This document shows, piece after piece, positions 13,001-24,429 of a DNA stretch of 64,000 nt; within the stretch, counting starts at the first letter, position 1, and each line of letters begins with the position of its first letter. The DNA lies in the NCBI GenBank assembly GCA_013399115.1, contig VXAA01003315.1, positions 18,041 to 82,040 on the forward strand, written 5' to 3'. Source of the stretch: Anseranas semipalmata (lineage: Eukaryota > Chordata > Aves > Anseriformes > Anseranatidae). The notes under the pieces were generated by a model. It was not told where the DNA came from and searched no databases. It saw only the letters and a program-made list of their open reading frames with translations. The translations under genes were made by a program, and so were the position numbers.

Positions 13001-16000
13001 AATCAGCAGTTGAAAAGGGGATGTGGACACAGAACATACTGAAAAGGATGCTTGCATTTTCTTTGGTGGTATCAGCATTACCACCACAGCAGCACCCAAA
13101 ACCTCAGCTGAGGTCAGACTCCCATGCATCTGGCATGAGGAAGAATGCAGGGTATAAAACAAAGGGTTTCTCAGCAAGGTACTGCTCCCTAACCCGTGCC
13201 ACCTCCCCACCGGCACGAGGGCTGCACGGCTGGAACAACCCCGCACCACGCAGCAGCTCCACTGAGGGCCAGGGCAGATGCTTCTTGAACGGGGAGCTCG
13301 GTGCCTGTTCTGCCCAACACGAAACTTCAGGGTAGCTGAAGGACAGAACATAGTCCATCCCAGTCATTTGGTCCTTCAGGCTGTGGCACATCCACTGAAT
13401 GAACAGATGCATACATAATTTAAGGACAGAAGAAATCTTGTTTTGGTTTTATTCTTCCTTTGATATGCGGATTAAAGGCTTAGAGTGACCATCACGTTAC
13501 CACTGCCTGATAAGTGACCAAGCGTCTGCTGATTGGTAACTATTCAAGTTCTTCTTCTTGGTCTGTGGCACAATCTGCAGCTCTATAACCTCCAGCTGTA
13601 TAGATCAATAATGCTTTAGAGTGGGAATTTTGATGCAGAAACATAATTTTCAGAAGATCTGTGAAAAGATATCAGAGATACTACATTCATCTTATACTTC
13701 ACTTCTTAGTAAATGAGTGTTGTCTTGAGTAATTGCCCTGGGCTGTCCATTCTGATGTGAAGAAGACAGAAATTCTGCTTTGGACAACTGAGTATACATA
13801 TATGAAAGTTTTTCATAAAGCATGCCTTTTCGAGTGAATTTAATGGACTTTATTTAACACACCAAGTCAAGTTTGAATGCTCCCTGATATACACTAGCAA
13901 TGCCATTTCTCTCAAACAACTCTCCAGTCTATACTACATCTATTTGAAGAGAATACCAAAGATGTTTGATTTTCTGATTATTTAATACTTTCATTCCACT
14001 TGACTTTAGGAGGTGGACTCAGGCATACAAATCAAGCAGTTACAAAATCTCCTGGGTTTCCTTCCCAAAGAATAAAATAATTAATTTGATTTATCGAGAT
14101 AGAGCTAGAGAAGTGACTGTTGACAGAAGTGGATTTGTTTAGTTAAAATTGTTTGGCATCAGGAGATATTAACCTATATTTGCATGATTTTCAAGGCAAA
14201 ACTAGTAAAATAAATTTTATGAAATTGCTTTTAAGGTGTATTTGTGAAGAAGGTCTAATATTTACTTGCTTAAACTCTACTTATACTTCAATATTTTTCA
14301 AGTTAGCAAAGGTAAAAACTATTTCCTGGAGCATAATTCCGCAAACATAACAACTTATGTGCCAAATGAAATCCATCGCTGGTGTTTCTTAAAATCTTTG
14401 CAAATCTAAGTAAGCAGCATTAGCCTCCCCAAGCTCACCAGGCTCCCAACTTTCATCAGCATTCAATTGTTGATGACTTGCCAACATTTTTGAAGTAAAA
14501 TCCATATAAACAAAAGTACAAATATGTTTAAAATGTAAATGCTTTTGGGGGGAGATCGAGGAAGAGATTAAATACCTCCATTTGGCAAAGGATATAAGGA
14601 TGTTCCTTAAACGCCCCTTTGACTTCAATAAGACATAAACATGTGCTTGAAGTTTGGCATGCTCAGAGCTTGAAGGACTAAATTTGCAGGCAGGTTTGGG
14701 AATTGGAACATGGAGCAGTATCCTGCCCAGCTTTTAGGAGCTGTACCTCTTACTGGAGTCTGCAGGCTGAAATCAGATGTCTATAAACATGGCAAACTTA
14801 GGTCGCGTCCAAGAACAGAAGATGACATACTGGCTGTGGGGAGAAAGGGGGTGAACAAAGCGAATAAGTAATCTTTAGTTTGTCCTAATTCTGAAATTAG
14901 GCTCCTTCCTGTAGTGGATCCGTAGCTTTTACACGTTCACATCATGAGTCGCCTGTAGGATCAGGAATCCATGGGACCATAACAGTCCTGCCAAGGAAAA
15001 CATCTCAAGAGGAAGGTACAGTGCCACTGGCTCATTTGTAAGAATCACGCAGGTTCAGTTTCTTCCTCTGCCAAAGAGTGTTTGTTCTAACAAACAAACA
15101 ACAGGACAAAAGGGAACAGGGGATATTATCTTCCAGCCATGTTTTGGGCAACCTCAGTCTACCTTCCAGTCACAGGGAGGATAAGAAGATGACCATGTCA
15201 TTGTCCACACAAGGTTTCGATGTCTTGCTGCTCAGCATGCTCCAGTGTTACCTGGCTGTGGGGGAGCCTGAAAGCAGATCTTCCAGAGAGCCACAGCAGC
15301 AAAAGGGATGGGCAAGGGGATGTCCATCACGCCCACCGTGAGCTGGCAGCTGTGGTTTAGAAAATCTGAATTTTGGATTTAGGTTTCTACAGCAGCAGAT
15401 AGGTTTGCTATAGATGCTTACATCTGTTGGATGGAGTCCTACCTTTTCACCTAAAGATGATTTTCAGTCCAGACCCAAATCACCATCATCAAATTTAAAT
15501 GTATCCATTCTGAAAGTAATTTCCATTATACCTTCCTGCAGCTTCACTGTATGTTCCTGTGGCTCCTAAGTGCCATACCTTTGCTGAGTTCTCCATGATC
15601 CAATTTGGCTATTGCCTGCGTTGTCCTTCTGTCGTTTTCATTGGTCCCAAATAAAACTTCCAAAACCATTCAAAGCATTTCTTATGGAAAAAAATATGTG
15701 GTCCTCATGAGCTCCATTTCCATGATATAGTGAAATGAGAATGTGTCACTGGTCAAGTTATCATTTATTTTATTTTGTTCTAATATACCTTCTGAAAATT
15801 ATATTGTTATTACACTTAAAAATTGCATCATGTTATTAGACAGCTTTTATCTAACAGAAGAGTTCATATTAGCATAGTAATGGAACTGATAACAGCCACT
15901 GATTTTGCATTCACCTTGCACACGTGCAGGAAAGTGGTTGACAAAAACACAGCTCATCAAGACCATGCACACTGATTAGAAAGTCATAAAGATTACACAT

Positions 16001-16490
16001 GGGCGGGGAGAGAGATGTCACTGTACATATCTTCAGTCGATGTGATTAAATGCTTTCCAGCTATATCACTTACTTTTGTCAAAAGAATAAAGATTTTTTT
16101 TTTTAGTTTTAGTTTCATTTCTTATAGGTGAAGGCAGAAGATGGAATATTCCATTACATGATGATTTTAATTTTAAATATAAACAGAAGACTATACAAGA
16201 TGGAGGTAATTTGTGTCTTGGTAAATTGTAAAAAAATGACCTTGTAAACAGTGATTTTCTAATCTTCTTCAATTTAACCACAGTTGTGGGGGGAAGAGAG
16301 GCATCTCTTGGAGGCAGTGAGAATGGAAAACAGGGGCCAGAACAATTTTAAAAAGAACGGGTAAGAATTTCAACCTGATTCAATTTGTGGTTTGTAACAT
16401 TGAGCTGAACAATCTGAAGACTTCAAAACATTCAGCTGTGTAGGATGCCCCTTAGTGGTTGAATATAAATACTGTTGACAGAAGACAGAA
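7096..16490. other. Long gene-free stretch
   Basis: No exon could be supported on either strand over about 9.4 kb. GC-richer patches at 9.1-9.4, 9.8-10.6, 10.9-11.8 and 13.1-13.4 kb produce overlapping open frames on both strands, which is what base composition alone predicts. Minor items are a TC-rich run at 7208-7241 and an imperfect run of tgttgagt-like units at 8347-8390. I did not recognise any mobile element. Confidence 0.5.
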
Positions 16491-17537
16491 TTTTAAACAT
16501 TAAAAAAAATTGCATTTATTAACTCAGAACAAAGGATTTCAAACAATAACATATGCACAGAAGAGCCTACAAAGCCATGTTTACATAAAGCATCAGAAAC
16601 AGCTGGACAAATGCTAACCAGTAGTAACAGAACATTCCTGAATAAGCTATTACACTGAGTGAGAAGAACAAGAAAACAAGGGAAAAGGAAGGAAAAAAAA
16701 AAGGTCAATCTCTATTTTTATTTTCATCAGAATGTATACTTTGGGGTGAGGAGATTCTGCAGAGGAATATGATCAAATGTTGAACTCTACAACAAAACCC
16801 AACCCAGAATTTTTACTGATCCTTTCTAGAGTAGAGAGTTTCTGTACAGGATTACAAAGTTATCTGGTCTGGTGTCATGGTTCCTTTCCAACAATGTACT
16901 GATGGCATACCCTCCAGCCATCTCTGCTGCTCCACAAGGATATCAGCATGATATCATTACAATGCACAAACATTTCTCCACACAAGGCATCAAAAATGTT
17001 TAAGATTCAATAGTAAAGGTTAGTGTGCACAAGTTCTGTAATCCACATAAATGTGTATCTCTAGTTAGATATAACAGTAAAAATAGTCCATGAGAGATGA
17101 TTTTTATCTCATTTAACTCTTGTCATGAGGAATATATTGCTTCCAATTTTCCTTTACAAAACCAGTCTTTGTATAGGAGTCAATTTGCAAAAGCTGTAGC
17201 AAGGTGATGCTAACTAAGCATGGCACCCTTATCAATCTGTTTACACCTACTCTGATTTTAACTGTATTTTATACATTTAGATGTCTCTTTATGAATGCAC
17301 TGGACAACAAAGGAAATCCATTGTATTTACAGACAGTTCTTGGAAATCTGATGCCTCCATTAGCCCCTTATTTTTTCTTTCTTGAAGAAATCTGTATTCT
17401 TCCATCTTTTTAACTTTGCACGTAGAAATCGAGGCTGCAGTGTCTCATTACCTCCACACTGGTAATGGAGACAGAAAAGCTACTCATCAGCACTACTGAC
17501 ACAAGCATTTTTTTCTTGGGCCACATCCCAACACAGC
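16490..17537 (-). other. Probable 3' UTR of the unnamed four-exon gene
   Basis: The roughly 1 kb after the stop codon at 17538-17540 is AT-rich and free of recognisable repeats. It contains two candidate poly(A) signals on the minus strand: AATAAA at about 16716-16721 and AATAAA at 16515-16520. The second is followed by a T-rich stretch, as is usual downstream of a cleavage site. The assignment depends on the coding model being right. Confidence 0.4.
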
Positions 17538-17684
17538 TTAAAGGGTCACAGGAAGTCTCTTCTGTTGAGCCAGCTGGTGTGTGCTATAGCTGGAGAGACT
17601 GATCCCAAACATGCCCAGGAGCAAGGCAGTCCGTTGCAGCAGTATGTCCGATGAGTTGATAACTATTTTTCCTGCAGCTTGAGT
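17538..17684 (-). CDS. Unnamed small protein, last coding exon
   Basis: This 147-nt exon follows a strong acceptor (pyrimidine-rich ...ttttccccatag) and encodes 48 residues and a TAA. It starts TQAAGKIVINSSDILLQR, has a hydrophobic stretch TALLLGMFGISLSSY, and ends AQQKRLPVTL. It begins in phase 0, which matches the end of the microexon at 18655-18683. The roughly 15-residue hydrophobic run followed by a basic QQKR could be a short membrane anchor, but that is inference. I do not recognise the family. The position downstream of ERICH1 on the same strand is where human has TDRP, but the residues do not resemble TDRP. Confidence 0.55.
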   Translation of the reverse strand, partial: TQAAGKIVINSSDILLQRTALLLGMFGISLSSYSTHQLAQQKRLPVTL

Positions 17685-18654
17685 CTATGGGGAAAACAGG
17701 GCAAGTTACATGCTGATTCTGCTGAGTGCAACACAAAAGCAGGTCTTTGGAACCTACAAAGCATTTTTTTTCTCCTTTGTGTCATTTAATATAGTGTGAC
17801 TCTGCTTTCTGCTGAAGAGTATTTGGAACAAACTTACATATTTTGGAAGGATTCTCTTTTTATCACTTTGTAAAACAAAGGACACGTTTCTGATTTGATT
17901 TTTCTTTCATTTATAAGTCAGTGATTTCAGTGACTGATTTTCAGTGATGGGGTTCCCTCTGGCTACTTGGCTGAGAGGGAGAGCTGCACCAAGCTTAGAG
18001 GCTTAGGAATAAAGGAGAAGGGACTTTCTCGTTCTGTGCAATACAAAGGTCTCTTCCTTCCCACAGATTAGCTCCTAACACAGTGATGCTCCCTTGAAGC
18101 AGGGATTATTAGTTATTAAATCAGGAAAGCAAGGCTAAAAGGGATCACTAACATCTTTTATTAGCTCCACAGGTAGCAGTAGACCAAGCAGACAAGCTTT
18201 AACACAGGCTCTTCATCAAGTCTGACAAAGCAGCAGGAAATGCCAATCAAAGTAAAGAAAAAAAATTAATTATTTACTGATTATCTGAAAAACAATAAGA
18301 AAAAATTAATTTACTGTTACTTGCCTAATACAAGTGTATGATACACTGACCAAGAAGCAGAAACACATTTTTACAGATTCCCTACAGAGCAAAACACAAA
18401 TTCTTACACATATTGACGCTGTGAGTTAAAACATATCGTGCATCTTTCTAGTTGTGGCATTTCTTATACGAAATGATGACTAAGCCTTACACAAACATTT
18501 CACTCTCCAAACCTTCCCTTGCACTCAATGGATGGAAAGCGTGGCACCACTGAAATGACTGACACAGCTCCCATTCCAAGGAGCCTGATTCTCACTTCCA
18601 GATTCTATGATGTTTTCTATGTGAGCTTAAATAATAAGAGCTCAGTGCTCTGAC

Positions 18655-18683
18655 CTTGGTAAGTGTGGCTGACAGTGCGGCTA
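18655..18683 (-). CDS. Unnamed small protein, NAGNAG microexon
   Basis: A 29-nt (or 26-nt) exon preceded by a long pyrimidine tract and the tandem acceptor AAG-TAG. Using the first AG gives V-AALSATLTK; using the second drops the V. Both keep phase 1 in and phase 0 out, so both join the exons at 19761-19841 and 17538-17684 in frame. The donor is AAG|GTCAGA, which is acceptable but weaker than the others. Microexons are easy to over-predict. The support is that exactly this exon reconciles the phases of its neighbours: joining them directly shifts the frame of the last exon and reaches a different stop. Confidence 0.42.
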
Positions 18684-19114
18684 CTTCAGCAGGAGAATAA
18701 ATAAAGACGAAAGAAATTCCAAATAATATTACTATGTAACGTGATATTAAAAGATATGCAGGGATGCATGGAAGAAGTTGATTGCTAGGACTGAAACGCA
18801 GTATCCTTAGCTCAGCCACATCACCTCTCAACCACTATAGGCTGTGAGTGTGAATGCAGATCACACCGCTAACAGCTGTGAGATTCTCCAATAAAAGAAC
18901 ATGCATTCTGTAGATATCAGAATATGGAGTACAAGAAGGAAGATGCCCTACTTTGTAATATCTTTCCTATGGGTGTTTTATTTTCAATTATTTAGCTGAT
19001 TTAAAATATTTTCTATGCATGCCTTTAGTTTTTCTTCGTGTATCAATACTCTGGTCCCTCAGTGTTCCAGAAGTCAATACTGTTCAAGGTTTCTTTGTCA
19101 TCCTTACGTCCTTA

Positions 19115-19332
19115 GACATAATGAAGCAATTCTTCACTATGAGGGTGGTGAGGCACTGGAACAGGCTGCCCAGAGAAGTTGTGGATGCCCCATCCCTGGA
19201 GGTGTTCAAGGGCAGGTTGGATGGGGCTTTGGGCAACCTGATCTAGTGGGAGGTGTCCCTGCCCATGGCAGGGGGGTTGGAACTGGGTGATCTTTACGGT
19301 CCCTTCCAACACAAACCATTCTATGATTCTGT
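19115..19332 (+). mobile_element. CR1 LINE 3' end
   Basis: About 218 bases with the standard CR1 order: cttcactatgagggtggtgag, then the aggctgcccagagaagt block, then tgggcaacctgatctag, then the gtcccttccaac end with attctatg-type octamers. It is well preserved, so fairly young. It lies in an intron of the unnamed minus-strand gene, in the opposite orientation. Confidence 0.95.
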
Positions 19333-19496
19333 AATCATAACCACAGAAGTTGGTTGAAGTGTTTCACTGACAACTTTTTAATTATAGTTGCTTTTGAACC
19401 TCATCATTCTCTTTCCCATTAAAGTTTCCCTACTGCCCCAAACACAAAAAAAACCTGCAATCTAAAATGACGGAGAAGGAGTTTCTGTTTAAGCAC

Positions 19497-19605
19497 TGCA
19501 GAAACACAAACTTCATCCGAGTATTCTGCATTTGGTATTCCAGCGTGATACCAATTATCAAGAATTATCATAATTCATTTACTTTTCAGCAGAGGCTTAA
19601 TTAAG
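19497..19605 (+). repeat. Diverged duplicated segment, copy 1
   Basis: It shares gcagaaacacaaa, then gataccaattatcaagaat, then attcatt in the same order and spacing with 21821-21922. The two copies are in direct orientation about 2.3 kb apart. The identity of the repeat is unknown. Confidence 0.6.
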
Positions 19606-19760
19606 ATTTCTTTGAGTTGTTATGAATGTTAACCCACCAGAAGCCAGGGTTCCCTTGGGTTGGTCATGCAATAATTTGAAACAAAATCAGTCTGAGCAAG
19701 AAAAATACTGGTATTTCAAAGATCTAATTAAAAGCAGAAAAGAAGTCAGAATTTTCATAC

Positions 19761-19841
19761 CTGCAACAACCTTATATACCCAGGTGTCATTCTCCGTAGA
19801 GGAATAACCATTATTTCTAAGTCTTTGTAGAACTTCAGTCT
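19761..19841 (-). CDS. Unnamed small protein, internal exon
   Basis: This 81-nt exon has an acceptor ...ctaaaattgcag|AG and a strong donor GCAG|GTATGA. Read in phase 1 it encodes TEVLQRLRNNGYSSTENDT followed by WVYKVVA with no stop. The leucine/arginine-rich start (EVLQRLRNNGY) looks like an amphipathic helix. Phase 1 on both sides fits the exon at 19991-20063 and the microexon at 18655-18683. This is the best-bounded exon of the model. No family was recognised. Confidence 0.58.
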
Positions 19842-19990
19842 CTGCAATTTTAGAACACAGAAAACATTACTAATTCCCATGGATTTTTTACATGCTGACC
19901 TCCAAATGAAACAGAAGATTAAATCTAATATGCTTTGTTACAGCGCCAAAGCACTCCAAGAAGCAACATATGCAAACATTTTTTCCTTAC

Positions 19991-20063
19991 CTGGCGCTCT
20001 TTTCCTCGTAAGCCCCTTACATGCTAACTCCCCACTAGTATATAAAGGCCAGTTCAGTTGCAT
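19991..20063 (-). CDS. Unnamed small protein, first coding exon
   Basis: A 73-nt coding segment from ATG at 20061-20063 to a very good donor CCAG|GTAAGG. It encodes MQLNWPLYTSGELACKGLTR followed by KRAP. An in-frame TGA six codons upstream supports this ATG as the start if the exon extends that far. A plausible acceptor (ctaatctttgcag) ends at 20085, so the exon may run 19991-20084 with a short spliced 5' UTR. An alternative acceptor at about 20038 would make the ATG irrelevant and imply coding exons further upstream. With the three downstream exons the total is 330 nt, or 109 aa. Confidence 0.45.
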
Positions 20064-20925
20064 AACCTGTCACATGTGATCTGTCTGCAAAGATTAGGTG
20101 TTGGCAGAGGCCACGAGTGTCTTGCCTGGGGCTAGGTATGTCTGCAGTATTGGAACACTCTCTGGGAATGTCTGAAGCTCATTAAGAAAGCAAAGCAACA
20201 GCTGACCTCCTTAAGAACAAAAGGGCCTAAGCCTGTTTTATAGATAGCACTGGACATCAAAAAAAGAGGTCATTATAGCATTTTGTAACGTAGAGTGACA
20301 ATGCAAATAGGATTGGATTGCTTTTATGTGACTTAGAGCATGTATTTATATCCATAGGACAACCTGACTGTATAGGAAGCTTAATTCAGCCATGACCCAA
20401 GTTGAAAGGATATGCTAATATAATAGAGCTATTTAGAGGCACATTTAAAAATAAGTTCTTTCTTTTCTGATAGCGCACTCTTTTGCTCAGTATTATGCAT
20501 GTTCTTGCCCCCTTTTTCTACTGCTGAAACTTTACCCCTAGTAAATACCTAATCTAATATTTGTTATTACTATTATTACTACTTTCTGTTTACTGTGATT
20601 TTTTTTCATTGTAGTGAGCTTGAATTCACTTCTGCTCCTGGAGTTACATAGTACACAATATGAAAAATGGTAGTAAATTTGACCTACAAAAAGCAATTTC
20701 TCTTTCTTTAAGGAGTGTCCATGATAGACTCTGCTGAGAAAGCTCCTTTTTCCCATTGTCATGTATGCAACTAGAGTAAGGATAGCAAGGCACAATTTAG
20801 CCCCAATTACGGTCAAACATCTAAACACACAGGGTAAATCTTCAGATGTTGTCAACCAGCATAGAACCAGTGTGCGCTGTGAACTCACATCATTCTTCAT
20901 CAGAAGTGCTCAGCAGAACAGCGCT

Positions 20926-20930
20926 GATTT
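20926..20930. repeat. Target-site duplication gattt (left)
   Basis: Five bases identical to 21779-21783, immediately outside the LTR ends. Confidence 0.9.
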
Positions 20931-21778
20931 TGTATTGAGTTAACATGGCAAGGATTTGGTAGCAGGGGGGCAGCAGGGGTGGCCTCTGGGAGCAGAGCCC
21001 AGCAGCTGCCCCATGTCAGATCAGAGCCAGCTCCAGCCGGCTCCGAAAGGGACCCGCCGCTGGCCAGAGCCCAGCCAGGGAGCGACGCTGGTTGGGCCTC
21101 TGGGAGAGCAGAGTTAAGGAAGGGAACAAACTGCTGCGCCACAGCAGCTGGGAGAGAGGAGTGAGAAATGGGAGAGAAACAGCCCTGCAGGCACCAGGTC
21201 AGGGCAGAAGGAGGGCAGGAGGGGCTCCAGGCGCCGCAGCAGAAGTTCCCCTGCGGCCCGTGGAGAGGCCCATGGTGGAGCAGGTTGGTCCTGAGGGATG
21301 GACCCCGTGGTACGGACCCACATGGGAGCAGTTCTGGAAGAGCTGCAGCCTGTGGGAAGCCCACGCAGGATCAGCTCGGGAAGGACGGCATCCCGTGGGA
21401 GGGACCCCACGTGGGGCAGGGGCAGAGAGTGACCGTGAAGGAGCGGGGGAGAAGCAGCGTTAGGGACTGACCGCAGCCCCCATTCCCCGTTCCCCTGCGC
21501 TGCTTCGGGGGGAGGAGGTAGAAGGGGGTAGGTGGGGGAAGGTGTTTTAGTTTGCTTATAGTTCTCACTGTTCTAGTGATAGGTTATAAATTACATTAAT
21601 CTCCGTACGCTGAGTCTGTTTTGCCCATGACAATAATTGGTGAGTGATCTCCCTTTCCTTATCTCAGCCCTTGAACCCTTTCCATTTTCTTTCTTATTTT
21701 CTCCCCCTCTTCCTTTGAGGAGGAATGAGAGCGCGGTTGTGGTGGAGTTCAGCTGCCCAGCAGGGTGGAACCACCACA
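20931..21778 (-). mobile_element. Solo LTR, ERVL-like, with 5-bp TSD
   Basis: This is a complete 848-bp LTR. In minus orientation it begins TGTGGTGGTTCCACCC and ends ...CTCAATACA, with canonical TG...CA ends. It is flanked by perfect 5-bp duplications gattt at 20926-20930 and 21779-21783. The 5-bp TSD fits ERVL (class III) and some ERV1 elements rather than ERVK. There are no internal gag/pol sequences, so this is a solo LTR left by LTR-LTR recombination. The GC-rich middle creates several open frames of 60-150 codons on both strands (21092-21463, for example) that are artefacts of composition. Confidence 0.93.
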
Positions 21779-21783
21779 GATTT
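21779..21783. repeat. Target-site duplication gattt (right)
   Basis: Five bases identical to 20926-20930, immediately outside the LTR ends. Confidence 0.9.
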
Positions 21784-21820
21784 TCAATCCTTTAGTCTTT
21801 CCTTGCTATCCTGCCATAAA

Positions 21821-21922
21821 ACAGCAGAAACACAAAATGTTTCCACTCCACATTAAGAATTCCACAATGATACCAGTTATCAAGAATTATCGTAACTCAT
21901 TAAGCAGGTGTCTAGTTAATGT
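21821..21922 (+). repeat. Diverged duplicated segment, copy 2
   Basis: Direct-repeat partner of 19497-19605. It keeps gcagaaacacaaa, then gataccagttatcaagaat, then actcatt. Confidence 0.6.
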
Positions 21923-24197
21923 TATATAAAGGAAAGATGCTGTTTATTCTGAGGCTCTGGTTTGCAGGCAGATCTTATTTTTCTCACACTGCACCACATT
22001 TATACCATACAAACTCATCAGTGGAGTTATGTCTCATCCACAGAAAAGGTTAGTTGAGTTGCACTAGTCCTATAGTATTAATCTAAAAGCTGAAAGATTG
22101 GGAAATTGCTAATCTGGGCCTTTTTTAATATGCATTTGTACAGTGACTCCTTGCTAAACCTTAACTGCTGTATACTTCAGCTATAGGAAATGCTGTATTA
22201 ATGGGAAACAATCGGCATAAAATTGGGAGCCAGCTGAAATTCATGGAAGGACTTCTTCCTGATTTGGGTTCACGTTATCATAACAGGAGAAAACACTGAA
22301 ACACAACTTATTTGTAAATACAAGTCACTGTGCCCATACAAACAATTTTGGGATTAAAATCAATACTGGAAAAAGGCAAAGGATTTTTCCTTGTTATTAT
22401 TTCTCACAGTATGCCACATGCTAACTTTTCTGTACAAATAGAAAAGCACCTAGGATTGCTGCCTGGAGCAGGTTGCTAGAGCCTCAGAGTCTGCATTCTT
22501 TGGGAAATATACAGAATGCTGATTTTTTTCCTTTAAATTTCCTGCCTTGCTCGTATTCAGAGAAAGACATATTTACTGGAGTATCAAAATTTCAGTAGCT
22601 TCAAAAATGCATTACTGACAATTTTTGTAATTGTGTGTGTAATTCTTTCAGTTCAGAGAATGGCAGTGGAAAGGAGAGGGGAGCTTCCTGGGGCACAGCA
22701 TTCAGAAAGGGAGAGCTTTCCAAGCAAGCATCTTTGTGCTGAAAATAAAAGGAAAGGGAAACAGCATGCCTTGAATGCCACAGCTGTTTTTAAAAATGAT
22801 TTCTTGGCCATGTTCAACACAGTTGAACAGAAGAATGTTTTCTGTAATTGCAGGTGTTGCCAAAATCTCTCTGACTTTCCTGAGACCTGTAAAAGAACCA
22901 CATGCCCAGCTTCCAGGTCATTTCAGGAATACTTTGAACAAACAAGTCTACCTCAGTTCCTTTGAAAGTCCAAGTTTCTGAGAACTGAGCCCTGACGGCC
23001 ACTTCAGCCAGAAGCGCTACAGGGCTGCACATCCCCTCCGCAGCCCCTCCTGGGCAGAGCACAGGCTAGCGGAGCAGGACAACCCCACGCAGTGAATGGC
23101 TCTTGTTACAAGAGAGATGTGCTCTCTTGGCAAATACACGAGGATCTCGATAGCAGAACAGACTGCTTACCTCATTCATCTACTGACACCTCCGCTGCTT
23201 GATACAGACACTGATTTCTAATAGGCATCAAGCAGACATAAATGCAAATTGTATGCTGACATCTTTCCTTCCCTCCCCATCCCAGAATTAAAGGTGAGGA
23301 TCACTTTGACCCAACCTATATCTACAAGTATCTATGAACTTGTGCTCTATTTCCATTAAGAAGAAAAATCAATGATGAAATTAAATGTTTCTTACTGTAA
23401 TCCCATGCCTTTGGGACAAGCAAGTGCTGCTTCCCAAAATGCAGTAGGAATCAACCAAGAGGAACAACTTGTTTGCACACCATTAAAGGCCTATCCTTGA
23501 CTTGCACTCTCCAAAAAAGCTCTTTGTGCTGCCTGTGAGTGGTTTGTGCCTCTCCAAGGTGCGGTGGAGGGACACTGGAGGGTACCAACATCAACCATCA
23601 GAGCAGCAGGGCAAGCATGGCAGAAGGGGGCTCAGGCCCCTGCTCTTCAGGAAGGTTTTGTAGCCCACACCAAGCCTTCAACCACTCTGACAGACATGCC
23701 TCAAATATTAAGGATGAAATTACACTGTAATCATTTCTGGACTTGTTGCTTTCCCTATGTGCCCCAGAGTTCGTTAGCTTCTCTTTCACACACAGCTGCT
23801 TCTCCCATTATCCTGAATTAACATTCAGTTCTTTGAATACGTCATCTCCTAAAATTGGGATCATCTTTCCTGGTTTTTGTTGCTGCCTGTGCTCTGGTTG
23901 GTGATTCCTGTTTTCAGCCTACTTTTACCAGCTACTTTCCAGTATATTTACTTTTATCCTGAAGAAAAGGCAGCTTTTTCAACATTTCCATCTACACCAA
24001 TACTTCAAATTTAGCATCAGAAATTTCTCTTCAGAAGAGGGACTTGTGCTGCTTGGTGGTTAGTGCTTGCCATTGCAGACCCTCATAGCTGCTGGTTTGT
24101 GGCACTCAAGAGGATTTGGATGTTAGGTGACTCTTACCCATACAGCAGTCCATTGCATACTTTTTCCCTCCATGCTTTCTTATATCTTATCTTAAAC
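21923..24197. other. Gene-free stretch
   Basis: AT-rich, with no supportable exon. A plus-strand open frame at 22633-22965 follows an acceptor-like ttctttcag but has no donor, and its minus-strand shadow is equally open, so it was not called. Confidence 0.5.
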
Positions 24198-24399
24198 ATA
24201 GAATAGAATCATAGAATCATAGAATGGTTTGGGTTGGAAGGGACCTTAAAGATCATCTGGTCCCAGCTCCCCTGCCATGGGCAGGGTCACCTCCCACTAG
24301 ACCAGGTTGCCCAAAGCCCCATCCAACCTGGCCTTGAACACCTCCAGGGATGGGGCATCCACAGCTTCTCTGGGCAGCCTGTTCCAGTGCCTCTCCACA
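24198..24399 (-). mobile_element. CR1 LINE 3' end
   Basis: Inverted CR1 copy. It opens with repeated atagaatcatagaatgg octamers (the 3' terminus on minus), then gttggaagggaccttaaag, the cactagaccaggttgccc block, and the ctgggcagcctgttccag RT tail. Well preserved and 5'-truncated. Confidence 0.95.
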
Positions 24400-24429
24400 T
24401 CTTTAGCTATCATGAAGCAGAAGGAGAGA

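Noticed and set aside
14389..14628. Minus-strand frame ending near WEPGELGEANAAYLDLQRF
   Set aside because: Tested as a TDRP exon because of the WEP; the surrounding residues do not match TDRP and no clear acceptor exists.
17538..20063. Idea that the four-exon minus-strand model is TDRP, the human neighbour of ERICH1
   Set aside because: The encoded residues show none of the TDRP features I know (the GWEPPKL-type segment, for example), so the gene was left unnamed.
21092..21470. Overlapping open frames of 100-150 codons on both strands
   Set aside because: All lie inside the GC-rich middle of the solo LTR at 20931-21778; composition alone explains them.
22633..22965. Plus-strand 110-codon frame after an acceptor-like ttctttcag
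   Set aside because: No donor or upstream exon partner, the opposite strand is equally open, and there is no known motif.
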